Under the pieces are notes generated by a model that saw only the letters and a program-made list of their open reading frames with translations, was not told where the DNA came from and did not search any database. Shown here in pieces: positions 1 through 7,229 of a DNA stretch of 64,000 nt (positions within the stretch are counted from its first letter, which is position 1; each line of letters opens with the position of its first letter). The stretch comes from Methylobacterium sp. DB0501 (GTDB lineage: Bacteria > Pseudomonadota > Alphaproteobacteria > Rhizobiales > Beijerinckiaceae). Location: the NCBI RefSeq assembly GCF_011043735.1, contig NZ_JAAKGV010000012.1:156772-220771 (forward strand). The letters are read 5' to 3'. The translations under genes were made by a program, and so were the position numbers.

Positions 1-1
1 C

Positions 2-907
2 TGGGCCGGGCTGATCGGCGAGGGTGACGAGATCATCCTGTCGATCATGGAGCACCATTCCAACATCGTGCCCTGGCACTTCCTGCGCGAGCGCCGCGGC
101 GCCGTGGTGAAATTCGCTCCCGTCGACGACGAGGGCAACTTCCTGGTCGAGGAATTCGAGAAGCTGTTCTCAGCCCGGACCAAGATGGTGGCGATCAGCC
201 ACATGTCGAACGTTCTCGGCACCGTCACGCCGGCGGCCGAGATCGTCCGCATCGCGCACGCCCATGGCGTGCCGGTGCTGCTCGACGGTGCCCAGAGCGC
301 GGTCCACCAGGCGATCGACGTCCAGGCCCTCGATTGCGACTTCTTCGTCTTCACCGGCCACAAGGTCTACGGGCCGACCGGCATCGGCGTGCTCTACGGC
401 AAGAAGGAGTGGCTGGAGCGCCTGCCGCCCTACCAGGGCGGCGGCGAGATGATCGAGATCGTCGAGGAGGAGCGCATTACCTACAATGCGCCCCCGCACC
501 GCTTCGAGGCCGGCACCCCGGCGATCATCGAGGCGATCGGTCTCGGCGCGGCGCTCGAATTCATGATGAGCCTCGGCCGCGAGCGCATCGCCGCCCACGA
601 GGCGCATCTCCTCGCCTATGCGCAGGAGCGGTTGCGGGGGATGAACAACCTGCGGATCATCGGCACGGCCCGGGAGAAGGGCGCGGTGATCTCGTTCGAG
701 ATGAAGGGCGCGCACGCCCACGACGTCGCGACGGTGATCGACCGCCAGGGCGTCGCGGTGCGGGCCGGCACCCACTGCGCCATGCCGCTGCTCAAGCGCT
801 TCGGCACCACTTCCACCTGTCGCGCCTCGTTCGGCCTGTATAATACGACGGCGGAGATCGACGCCCTCGTTTCGGCCCTGACCCGGGCCGAACGGATGTT
901 CGCGTGA
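2..907 (+). CDS. sufS: Cysteine desulfurase SufS (5' end outside window)
   Basis: PLP-dependent enzyme that takes sulfur from cysteine and passes it to the Suf scaffold for Fe-S cluster assembly in the cytosol. The gene enters from the left edge; 301 residues are visible against a usual ~410, so roughly the first quarter is missing. The first visible block includes SIMEHHSNIVPW, conserved near the substrate pocket. The PLP lysine is in FTGHKVYGPTG (Lys codon 362-364) and the persulfide cysteine in RAGTHCAMPLL (Cys codon 776-778), the group II arrangement. Its stop is 7 nt before the next gene, so the two are co-transcribed; the remaining suf genes presumably lie to the left. Confidence 0.95.
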   Translation, partial: WAGLIGEGDEIILSIMEHHSNIVPWHFLRERRGAVVKFAPVDDEGNFLVEEFEKLFSARTKMVAISHMSNVLGTVTPAAEIVRIAHAHGVPVLLDGAQSAVHQAIDVQALDCDFFVFTGHKVYGPTGIGVLYGKKEWLERLPPYQGGGEMIEIVEEERITYNAPPHRFEAGTPAIIEAIGLGAALEFMMSLGRERIAAHEAHLLAYAQERLRGMNNLRIIGTAREKGAVISFEMKGAHAHDVATVIDRQGVAVRAGTHCAMPLLKRFGTTSTCRASFGLYNTTAEIDALVSALTRAERMFA

Positions 908-914
908 GGACCCC

Positions 915-1304
915 ATGACCGATACCCCCGCCGCGAGCGGCGCGACGACCCCGCCGGTGAACGCTCAGGTGAGCGGCTCCGCGATCCCTCCGGAGGAGAT
1001 GGACCGCCTGACCGACGGCATCGTGGCGGCGCTCAAGTCCGTCTACGATCCGGAGATCCCGGCCGACATTTACGAGCTCGGCCTGATCTACCGGGTCGAC
1101 ATCGCCGACGACCGTAGCGTCGCCATCGACATGACCCTGACCGCGCCGGGCTGCCCGGTCGCCGGCGAGATGCCGGGCTGGGTCGAGAACGCCGTCTCGG
1201 CGGTGCCGGGGATCGCAGGGTGCAGCGTCACCATGGTGTTCGACCCGCCGTGGGACCAGAGCCGGATGTCGGACGAGGCCCGCATCGCCCTCGACATGTG
1301 GTGA
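915..1304 (+). CDS. sufT: SUF-associated DUF59/MIP18-family protein (SufT)
   Basis: Small (129 aa) MIP18/DUF59 protein thought to help mature Fe-S proteins. The C-terminal ~100 residues carry the family blocks VYDPEIPADIYELGLIY and LTAPGCPVAGEMP, the latter holding the conserved cysteine; a Pro-rich tail ends in DPPWDQSRMSDEAR, typical of this group. The first ~30 residues are Ala/Pro/Thr-rich and probably disordered. It starts 7 nt after sufS, consistent with a suf operon. The family is shared with PaaD, but the neighbourhood favours the Fe-S role. Confidence 0.9.
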   Translation: MTDTPAASGATTPPVNAQVSGSAIPPEEMDRLTDGIVAALKSVYDPEIPADIYELGLIYRVDIADDRSVAIDMTLTAPGCPVAGEMPGWVENAVSAVPGIAGCSVTMVFDPPWDQSRMSDEARIALDMW

Positions 1305-1310
1305 GCGAGT

Positions 1311-1904
1311 TCAGCGCATCGCGTCGGTGATGCGCGGTGCGAAGGTGAGGCCGTCATAGACCTCTGCCAGCGCCAGGCTCGCGCCGATCTCCGGCAAGGC
1401 GATCACGGCATCGAGGCCTTCGAACAGCTCCGGTTGCCAGCTCTCCGCCTCGCGGCGATAGAGCAGGGCGACGGGGGCCACGGTCTCGAGAAGCAGGATG
1501 TACCGGAGCGTCGGATGGCGCTTGTACTCCTCCAGCTTCACGGTCCTGTCGACGGCGGTGGTGGACGGGGAGGCGACCTCGACGACGAGGCGCGGCTCGC
1601 GGGACTCGTGGGTGTCGTAGACCAATTCGCCACACTCGACCGTGACGTCGGGCCGCCGGATCGTCGTGATGCTGGTGCGCAGCGACACATCGTCCGTCGT
1701 CGGCCGGCAGCGTGAGCCGCGAAGCTGATTGCCCAAGGTGATGATGACGTTCACCGTCACCCGATCATGCTGGACGCTCGCCCCGGTCATCATCCGATGC
1801 TTCGGTACCGGAACGCCGTCCACGAGCTCGAACGGCTCGTCCTGGCCCTCCTGCCACCGAAAGAACTCCTCCGGCGTCATCCGCCGCCGCGCCGCATCCG
1901 CCAT
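1311..1904 (-). CDS. Uma2-family (DUF820) putative endonuclease
   Basis: 197 aa protein of the Uma2/DUF820 family, which has a PD-(D/E)XK nuclease fold; its biological role is not established. Visible landmarks are the N-terminal MTPEEFFRWQE segment, the EPFELVDGVPV block, then RRPDVTVECGE (core Asp), PRLVVEVASPSTTAVDRTVKLEEYKRHP (core Glu followed by the D...K...Y stretch) and YILLLE. The putative active-site acids look intact. It lies on the opposite strand between sufT and sufA, 6 nt from the sufT stop, so it interrupts the suf gene order. The family is often mobile and multi-copy, and insertion here is an inference. Confidence 0.85.
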   Translation of the reverse strand: MADAARRRMTPEEFFRWQEGQDEPFELVDGVPVPKHRMMTGASVQHDRVTVNVIITLGNQLRGSRCRPTTDDVSLRTSITTIRRPDVTVECGELVYDTHESREPRLVVEVASPSTTAVDRTVKLEEYKRHPTLRYILLLETVAPVALLYRREAESWQPELFEGLDAVIALPEIGASLALAEVYDGLTFAPRITDAMR

Positions 1905-2039
1905 CGCCGCCTCCGTGACGGCCTACCCTAGCACATCCCTCCGGTGGACCATCGGCAACGGGATGCTTATCTTCCGAGACGTGACCTCACGCCTCAACCG
2001 CCTGGGCCTTGAACCCGGCCGTCGGAGAGAGTTTTGAAC

Positions 2040-2420
2040 ATGGCACCGAGCTTCAAGGTGATGTCGCTGACCGAGGCCGCCGCCGAGCGGATCAAGGGCA
2101 TCATGGCCGACGCCGAACGCCCGATCGCGGGCCTGCGCGTCGGGGTCAAGAACGGCGGCTGCGCCGGGATGAGCTACACGATGGAATATGCCGAGGACCG
2201 AAAGCCCGGCGAGGACGTGATCGAGGACAAGGGCGTCCGCGTCTTCATCGACCCGAAGGCGGTGCTGTTCCTGCTCGGCACCGAGATGGACTTCCAGACC
2301 ACGAAGCTGGCGTCGCATTTCGTGTTCAACAATCCGAACCAGACTTCGGCCTGCGGCTGCGGCGAATCGGTCGCGATCACGCCGGCCGACCCGAACGCTC
2401 TGGCCTCCGCCCACGCCTGA
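2040..2420 (+). CDS. sufA: A-type iron-sulfur carrier SufA/IscA family
   Basis: 126 aa HesB/IscA/SufA-family carrier that holds or delivers Fe-S clusters. The three conserved cysteines are present: one in KNGGCAGMSYTMEYA and two in TSACGCGES near the C terminus. The ATG at 2040 is preferred over a TTG six bases upstream because family members begin close to this point. It follows the other suf genes but is separated from sufT by the inverted Uma2 gene, so it probably needs its own promoter in the 1905-2039 gap, where no clear consensus is visible. SufA is favoured over IscA by context. Confidence 0.88.
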   Translation: MAPSFKVMSLTEAAAERIKGIMADAERPIAGLRVGVKNGGCAGMSYTMEYAEDRKPGEDVIEDKGVRVFIDPKAVLFLLGTEMDFQTTKLASHFVFNNPNQTSACGCGESVAITPADPNALASAHA

Positions 2421-2432
2421 CCCCGCAGGGGA

Positions 2433-2455
2433 GGGCGGCGCGACCTGCGCCGCCC
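2433..2455. terminator. Hairpin between converging sufA and GGDEF genes
   Basis: A perfect 9-bp GC stem (2433-2441 with 2447-2455) with a 5-nt loop sits in the 43-nt gap between two converging stop codons. There is no T-run, so it may stop transcription only weakly, but its symmetry would serve both directions. Confidence 0.5.
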
Positions 2456-2463
2456 GGCCCCGC

Positions 2464-3528
2464 TCAGGCGACGTCGTTCATCGTCTCGGCCGCGACGGCA
2501 TCGTCGACCACGCGGTTGCGGCCCGAGCGCTTGGCCGTGAACATGCAATGGTCGGCGCGCTCCAGCAGCGACACCGCCGTGTCGCCGCGGCGGTAGACCG
2601 CCAGCCCGACCGAGATGGTAATCCGCCCCAGGCTTTCGCCGGTGGAGCGCTTGACCAGTTCGCGCCCCATCACGCTGGTACGGACCTTCTCGGCCACATC
2701 GCGGGCGTCAACCCTGTCGCAATCCGGCAGGATGATCCCGAACTCCTCGCCGCCGAACCGCGCGATGGTGGCCCGCGCTCCGACGCATTCGCGCATCGTC
2801 ATCGCCACGAGCCGCAGCACCTGGTCGCCGGTAAGGTGGCCGTAGAGGTCGTTGAAGCGCTTGAAGTGGTCGATGTCGAGCACGACGAGGCAGAGCGACT
2901 GGCCCTGCACGGCGGCGTGGTCGACGGCCTTGTGCAGCATTTCCTCGAAATGCTTGCGGTTGCCGATGCCGGTGAGGGGGTCGGTGAGGGACTCGACGCG
3001 GACCGCCTCCAGGGTCTCGCGCAGGGTCTCGATCTCGGTGCGGCTTTCGCGCATCCGCGCCTCGAGGGTGCGGTTGTTGGCCGCCACGTCCCGGGTGGTG
3101 ACGACGAGCGAGGACACGATCTCCCGCACCCGGGCGCGGTTCACCGCCGGCGCCGCGAGATCCTGGCTGAACGCCTGGAGCGAGGCGCCGTAGCGGGCCG
3201 TGGAGCCGAGCGCCGCATCCAGCATCTCCATGATCTGCTCGATCTCGGTGAGCACCCCGGCACTGGCCCGCTCGGTCTCGGAGGCCAGCCGCTTGCCGTC
3301 GAGATAGGTCTCGAACAGCTGGTCGATGGTCCGGTCGGTGAGCACCGCGTGCTCGGTGGTGATCCGCTTGATCGCCTCGTTGAGGGGCGGGTTCAGGCCG
3401 GCCACGTAGGTGTACCACACGGCGTAGCTGCGCGGCGTCGCCGGTGAGCAGTACGCCTTCATCAGTTCCATCGCCCGCTGACCGAACAGGAAGCTCCGAT
3501 CAAGCTCGGCGCTGCTCATGTCGGGCAT
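2464..3528 (-). CDS. GGDEF diguanylate cyclase
   Basis: 354 aa predicted soluble diguanylate cyclase, making c-di-GMP from two GTP. The C-terminal ~165 residues form the GGDEF domain: DPLTGIGNRKHFEE, LDIDHFKRFNDLYGH and the active-site motif RFGGEEFGIILPDCD, all intact. I see no RxxD inhibitory-site motif just before GGEEF. The N-terminal ~180 residues have no membrane segment and no family I recognise; they end in a helical stretch (NRTLEARMRESRTEIETLRETLEAVR) likely to be a coiled coil for dimerisation. A second in-frame ATG lies three codons downstream. The gene converges with sufA. Confidence 0.9.
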   Translation of the reverse strand: MPDMSSAELDRSFLFGQRAMELMKAYCSPATPRSYAVWYTYVAGLNPPLNEAIKRITTEHAVLTDRTIDQLFETYLDGKRLASETERASAGVLTEIEQIMEMLDAALGSTARYGASLQAFSQDLAAPAVNRARVREIVSSLVVTTRDVAANNRTLEARMRESRTEIETLRETLEAVRVESLTDPLTGIGNRKHFEEMLHKAVDHAAVQGQSLCLVVLDIDHFKRFNDLYGHLTGDQVLRLVAMTMRECVGARATIARFGGEEFGIILPDCDRVDARDVAEKVRTSVMGRELVKRSTGESLGRITISVGLAVYRRGDTAVSLLERADHCMFTAKRSGRNRVVDDAVAAETMNDVA

Positions 3529-3651
3529 CGAACGTCTCCGCGCTGGGCGCCGTCTTGATGTCGGCGCCTAGCTCCGACCTGTAAGCTCGGTCGGTGGAGA
3601 AGCAGTTAAAGCGTTACCGCATGAAGCGCCCACCGGCGCGAAATCCGCGGA

Positions 3652-5274
3652 CTATTCGCTCTCTGTGCGCTTCTTCAGCACAACCGGCCGTAGCAGGAAG
3701 GCAGGGACGTGAGCCCCCATGCCGATCTCCGCCTCCGGCATCGCGTCGTCGTCGCGATGCCGGCCGCTCCGCCGGCCGGCGGAACGGTCGTCGTGCGGGC
3801 GTCGATCCTCCTGGGGACGCCGATCCTCTTGGGGACGCCGGTCGTCCTGTGACCGCCGTGCGGCCTGGGGACGGCGCTCGTCCGGCATGCGGCGCTCCTC
3901 GGACGGGCGCGGCGCCTCGCCGTTGGCGCGGGACGGAGCCGCGTCCTCCTCCGGCCGTGGGCTGCGGGCGCGCCGCCGGCGCGTCTCGTCGCGCCGGCCC
4001 TCGTCCCGGCTTCTTTCCTCGCGGCGTCCTTCGCCGCGGGATCCCTCGGAGCGGGATCCTTCGGCGCGCGATCCTTCGGACCGTCGGCCGCGACCGTTGC
4101 GGCCGCGGCGCTCGCCCGGCTCGGGTGCCTCGTCCTCCGGCAGGCTGGCGAGGTCGCCTTCCGCCCAAGGGATCGGCTGGCCGATCAGCGTCTCGATCGC
4201 CGCGAGCGATTTCTCGTCGCCGCGGCCGACCAGGGTGAAGGCGGCGCCGGAGCGGCCCGCCCGGCCGGTGCGGCCGATCCGGTGGACGTAATCCTCGGCG
4301 TGGTGCGGCACGTCGAAGTTGAAGACGTGGCTCACCGCCGGGATGTCGAGGCCGCGGGCGGCCACGTCGCTAGCGACGAGCAGCGGCACCTCGCCGGAGC
4401 GGAACGCGTCGAGCGCCGCCATGCGGGCGCGCTGGTCCATGTCGCCGTGCAGGGCCGCGACGTTGAAGCCATGGTTCGACAGCGACTTCTGCAGCTGCGC
4501 GACGTCGCGCTTGCGGTTGCAGAAGACGATACCGTTGTTCAGCTCCTCCGCCGCCCGGATCAGCTTGCGCAGGGTCTTGCGCTTCTGGTGTCCCTCGGGG
4601 CCCGTCGCGACCAGGCGCTGGGTGATGGTGCTGGCGGTGGAGGCGGGGCGCGCCACCTCGATGCGGACCGGATTGTGCAGGAAGTCGTCGGCGAGACGCT
4701 GGATCTCCGGCGGCATCGTCGCGGAGAAGAACAACGTCTGGCGCGTGAACGGCACCATCTTCACGATCCGCTCGATGTCGGGGATGAACCCCATGTCGAG
4801 CATCCGGTCGGCCTCGTCGATGACGAGCAGCTCGACGCCGGTGAGCAGCAGCTTGCCGCGCTCGAAATGGTCGAGCAGCCGGCCGGGCGTTGCGATCAGC
4901 ACGTCGACGCCGCGGGTGATCTTGAGATCCTGGTCGGCGAACGAGACGCCGCCGATCAGCAGCGCCACGTTGAGCTTGTGGTTCGTGCCGTAGCGCTCGA
5001 AGTTCTCGACGACCTGCGCGGCGAGCTCGCGGGTCGGTTCGAGCACGAGCGTGCGCGGCATCCGCGCCCGGGCCCGGCCCTGTTCGAGCATCGTGAGCAT
5101 CGGCAGCGTGAACGCCGCCGTCTTGCCGGTGCCGGTCTGGGCGACGCCGAGGACGTCACGCCGCGCGAGCACGTGCGGAATGGCTTGGGCTTGGATCGGG
5201 GTCGGCGTGGTGTAGCCTGCCGCCTCGACGGCCTGCTGGACCTTCTCGCTTAAACCCAGTTCGGCGAATGACAT
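3652..5274 (-). CDS. DEAD-box ATP-dependent RNA helicase (RhlE-like) with Arg-rich tail
   Basis: 540 aa RNA helicase for ATP-driven remodelling of RNA structure. The core occupies about residues 1-385: Q-motif (TPTPIQAQAIP), Walker A (AQTGTGKT), DEAD in VIDEADRMLDMGF, SAT in FFSATMP, and HRIGRTGRAGR. The remaining ~150 residues are low complexity, rich in Arg, Glu, Asp and Ser, with pentad (SEGSR) and heptad (RRPQEDR) repeats, probably an RNA-binding disordered tail. I chose the ATG giving MSFAELGLSEKV because the helicase homology begins there; the frame stays open 62 codons upstream but that extension looks non-coding. RhlE is the closest type by eye; the subfamily is not certain. Confidence 0.92.
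   Translation of the reverse strand: MSFAELGLSEKVQQAVEAAGYTTPTPIQAQAIPHVLARRDVLGVAQTGTGKTAAFTLPMLTMLEQGRARARMPRTLVLEPTRELAAQVVENFERYGTNHKLNVALLIGGVSFADQDLKITRGVDVLIATPGRLLDHFERGKLLLTGVELLVIDEADRMLDMGFIPDIERIVKMVPFTRQTLFFSATMPPEIQRLADDFLHNPVRIEVARPASTASTITQRLVATGPEGHQKRKTLRKLIRAAEELNNGIVFCNRKRDVAQLQKSLSNHGFNVAALHGDMDQRARMAALDAFRSGEVPLLVASDVAARGLDIPAVSHVFNFDVPHHAEDYVHRIGRTGRAGRSGAAFTLVGRGDEKSLAAIETLIGQPIPWAEGDLASLPEDEAPEPGERRGRNGRGRRSEGSRAEGSRSEGSRGEGRREERSRDEGRRDETRRRRARSPRPEEDAAPSRANGEAPRPSEERRMPDERRPQAARRSQDDRRPQEDRRPQEDRRPHDDRSAGRRSGRHRDDDAMPEAEIGMGAHVPAFLLRPVVLKKRTESE
3790..3860 (-). repeat. 21-nt tandem repeats coding RRPQEDR heptads
   Basis: Within the helicase tail, near-identical 21-nt units (built on gatcctcctggggacgccg) are repeated about three times and encode DDRRPQEDRRPQEDRRPHDD. 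The unit keeps the reading frame, so copy number can change without a frameshift. Confidence 0.7.
4036..4080 (-). repeat. 15-nt tandem repeats coding SEGSR pentads
   Basis: Three consecutive 15-nt units (4036-4050, 4051-4065, 4066-4080) differ at a few positions and encode SEGSR/AEGSR-type pentads in the helicase tail. Like the heptads nearby they are in frame. Confidence 0.7.
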
Positions 5275-5550
5275 CCTGAAGAGATACCGTTGCGCGCGGG
5301 CGGATCGGGCCGGCGCGGAGAAACCGTCGCGGCAACGGCCGGGAGGCAAGGTCGTTTCGCAGCCTGTCCCGCGCCGGATCGCCGAGGCGGGACGTTCACG
5401 CCATTGCTCCGTCGCGTCGGGCACGCGACCGCCCGCAGGACACGCCCGATGCGAGTCCATTTGTCAAGGGCTGACCGTGATTTGTGAGCCGATCCGTCCC
5501 GCCCGACGGTGGACGGTTCGCCGCGCGGGACATCGCCGTACGTGCCCGCC

Positions 5551-5814
5551 CTACGGCCGCGGCGTCGCCGCGCAAGGGTCGAGGCGGGTGCCGGCCGCGC
5601 TTCCGGCGATCGATCCGGTGGTCTCCGGTTCGGTGCCGCCGCGTAGCGCGGCGGTCGCGCCCGGACCGGACCCGGCAGGCCTGCGCGAGGCGAGGTACTG
5701 CGTCGCCGCCAGCGACAGGGCGACGGCGACCAGGGCCATGCGCCAGGTCTTCCCGACGAGAGAGGTGCGGCGGACGAGGGAGGGCGGCGCGGTCTCGTGC
5801 CCGGAAGCGGCCAT
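5551..5814 (-). CDS. Small putative single-pass membrane protein
   Basis: Possible 87 aa protein that I do not recognise. It has a short polar N terminus, one hydrophobic segment (MALVAVALSLAATQYLAS, about residues 26-43) and a Gly/Ala/Thr-rich tail containing TEPETTGSI, a motif style I associate with rhizobial cell-envelope proteins. There is only a weak GAGA-like site upstream of the ATG. It lies between the divergently oriented helicase and outer-membrane genes. The plausible topology supports it, but GC-rich sequence often gives spurious frames of this size. Confidence 0.45.
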   Translation of the reverse strand: MAASGHETAPPSLVRRTSLVGKTWRMALVAVALSLAATQYLASRRPAGSGPGATAALRGGTEPETTGSIAGSAAGTRLDPCAATPRP

Positions 5815-6035
5815 GTCGGTTTCTCAACGGCAATGCGAGCCGGCACGCTGGACGATCATGGTTAATCGGAAGTGACCCCAGCACCTCGATTTTTTGCGCC
5901 GACGCTCGCCTTCGATTCATCTTTCGTTGACGGGTGGGGGGGTAAAACCCAGCCTCGTTGCAGGAATGCGACAGACCGGGTGACCGACCGGGGATAGAAG
6001 CGCGCCGGCTCTCGCCAATCAGGACCAGTCAGAGA

Positions 6036-6926
6036 ATGAAGAAGATCCTCCTCGCCTCCGTGGCCCTCGTCGGCCTGTCCGCGGCCGCCTCTGCGGCCGA
6101 CCTGCCGCGCCGCGTCGCTCCGCCGCCGGTCTTCACGCCGGTGCCGGTCTTCACCTGGACCGGCTTCTACGCCGGTTTCAACGCTGGTTACGGCTTCAAC
6201 ACCGCTGACACCCGCGCCGCGACCGTCGTCGGCATCGACAACCGCACCGGCCTGATCCCGGCCGGCCCCGGCGGCGTCCCCGGCACCGGCGTGCTCGCCT
6301 TCGGCAACCGCAACAGCACCGACGGCTTCGTCGGCGGCGGCCAGATCGGCTACAACTATCAGTTCACCCCGGGCGCCGGCTTCGTGGTCGGCATCGAGGC
6401 CGATGCCCAGTACGCCGATTTCGGCCGTGACCGGAACCGGTTCTCGTATGCCGGCACCGTGCCGTGCTGCGCCGCCCAGTCGGTGTTCAACCCGAACGGC
6501 GTCTCGGGCCTCGACTTCTTCGGCACCGTCCGTGGTCGCGTCGGCTACGCCTGGGACCGCACCCTCGTTTACGCCACCGGCGGCTTCGCCTACGGCGCCG
6601 GCGGCGGCCGCGAGTTCGGCCTGCCGAACCGCTCCTCCGACGACTTCCAGACCGGCTGGACCGTCGGCGGCGGCGTCGAGTACGCTCTGCCCACCGACTC
6701 GTTCCTGAACTTCTTCCGTTCGAACGCCGTGACCGTGAAGGTCGAGGGCCTGTACGTGAACCTGGACCGCGGCGGTCTGGGCGGCGCCTTCGCCGTCAAC
6801 AACGCCGGCACCCTGATCACCACCGCCTCCCCGGGCGTGGTCGTCGTCAGCGGCGCCCAGAACCGTCGCGAGAGCGAGTTCGCGGTGGTCCGCGCCGGCC
6901 TGAACTACAAGTTCAACGGCTTCTAG
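6036..6926 (+). CDS. Outer-membrane beta-barrel protein (Omp25/RopB-like)
   Basis: 296 aa small outer-membrane barrel of the type abundant in rhizobia and Methylobacterium, usually annotated as a porin family or OMP_b-brl protein. It begins with a clear signal peptide (MKKILLASVALVGLSAAASA, cut before ADLPRR), then WTGFYAGFNAGYGFN, a typical first strand. Gly/aromatic-rich strands continue to the C terminus, which ends in the outer-membrane signature GLNYKFNGF with a terminal Phe. I chose the ATG at MKK because it opens the signal peptide. The gene stands alone and is followed by a strong terminator. Its specific function is unknown; homologues are linked to envelope integrity. Confidence 0.9.
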   Translation: MKKILLASVALVGLSAAASAADLPRRVAPPPVFTPVPVFTWTGFYAGFNAGYGFNTADTRAATVVGIDNRTGLIPAGPGGVPGTGVLAFGNRNSTDGFVGGGQIGYNYQFTPGAGFVVGIEADAQYADFGRDRNRFSYAGTVPCCAAQSVFNPNGVSGLDFFGTVRGRVGYAWDRTLVYATGGFAYGAGGGREFGLPNRSSDDFQTGWTVGGGVEYALPTDSFLNFFRSNAVTVKVEGLYVNLDRGGLGGAFAVNNAGTLITTASPGVVVVSGAQNRRESEFAVVRAGLNYKFNGF

Positions 6927-6956
6927 TCTCGACCTTCCGTCCCCGCGGCGGAGCGG

Positions 6957-6981
6957 AGCCCGGCCTCACGGCCGGGCTTTT
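6957..6981 (+). terminator. Rho-independent terminator of the outer-membrane gene
   Basis: A perfect 9-bp stem (agcccggcc at 6957-6965 with 6970-6978) with a 4-nt loop and a TTTT run at 6978-6981, 30 nt after the stop codon. This is a textbook intrinsic terminator. Confidence 0.85.
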
Positions 6982-7021
6982 CGCGTTGCGGGGCCGTGCT
7001 CCCCGCGCCGGTCCGGCCCCA

Positions 7022-7065
7022 GACGAAGAAGGCCCGGCCGCTCTCGCGGCCGGGCCTTCTTCGTC
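7022..7065. terminator. Long perfect hairpin, probable bidirectional terminator
   Basis: Two perfectly complementary 20-nt arms (7022-7041 and 7046-7065) around a tctc loop, in the gap between the converging outer-membrane gene and parE. It is the longest perfect stem I found in the window. Confidence 0.7.
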
Positions 7066-7170
7066 GTCAGGGTCCGGTAAGGGGGCGTCCCCGGGACCCG
7101 GGTTCCTATCGACGGTCGTTGGAAACGAGCTTCGGTTCCGTTCTTGAAGGTTCGCCGAGCCCGGGATCCC

Positions 7171-7198
7171 GTCGCTCTCGGGCCCGCCCGAGAGCGAC
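7171..7198 (-). terminator. Hairpin downstream of parE
   Basis: Perfect 12-bp stem (gtcgctctcggg at 7171-7182 with 7187-7198) and a 4-nt loop, about 30 nt beyond the parE stop on the minus strand. No T-run follows, so it is a probable rather than certain terminator. Confidence 0.6.
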
Positions 7199-7229
7199 GT
7201 CGGTGCGTCGGCATCTTGGGCCGTCGATA

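Noticed and set aside
3790..4080. Regular repeats suggesting a CRISPR array
   Set aside because: Units of 15 and 21 nt are contiguous, in frame and coding, with no unique spacers and no cas genes.
3594..4238. Plus-strand frame opposite the helicase tail
   Set aside because: Low-complexity Arg/Pro/Gly sequence produced by the repeats on the other strand.
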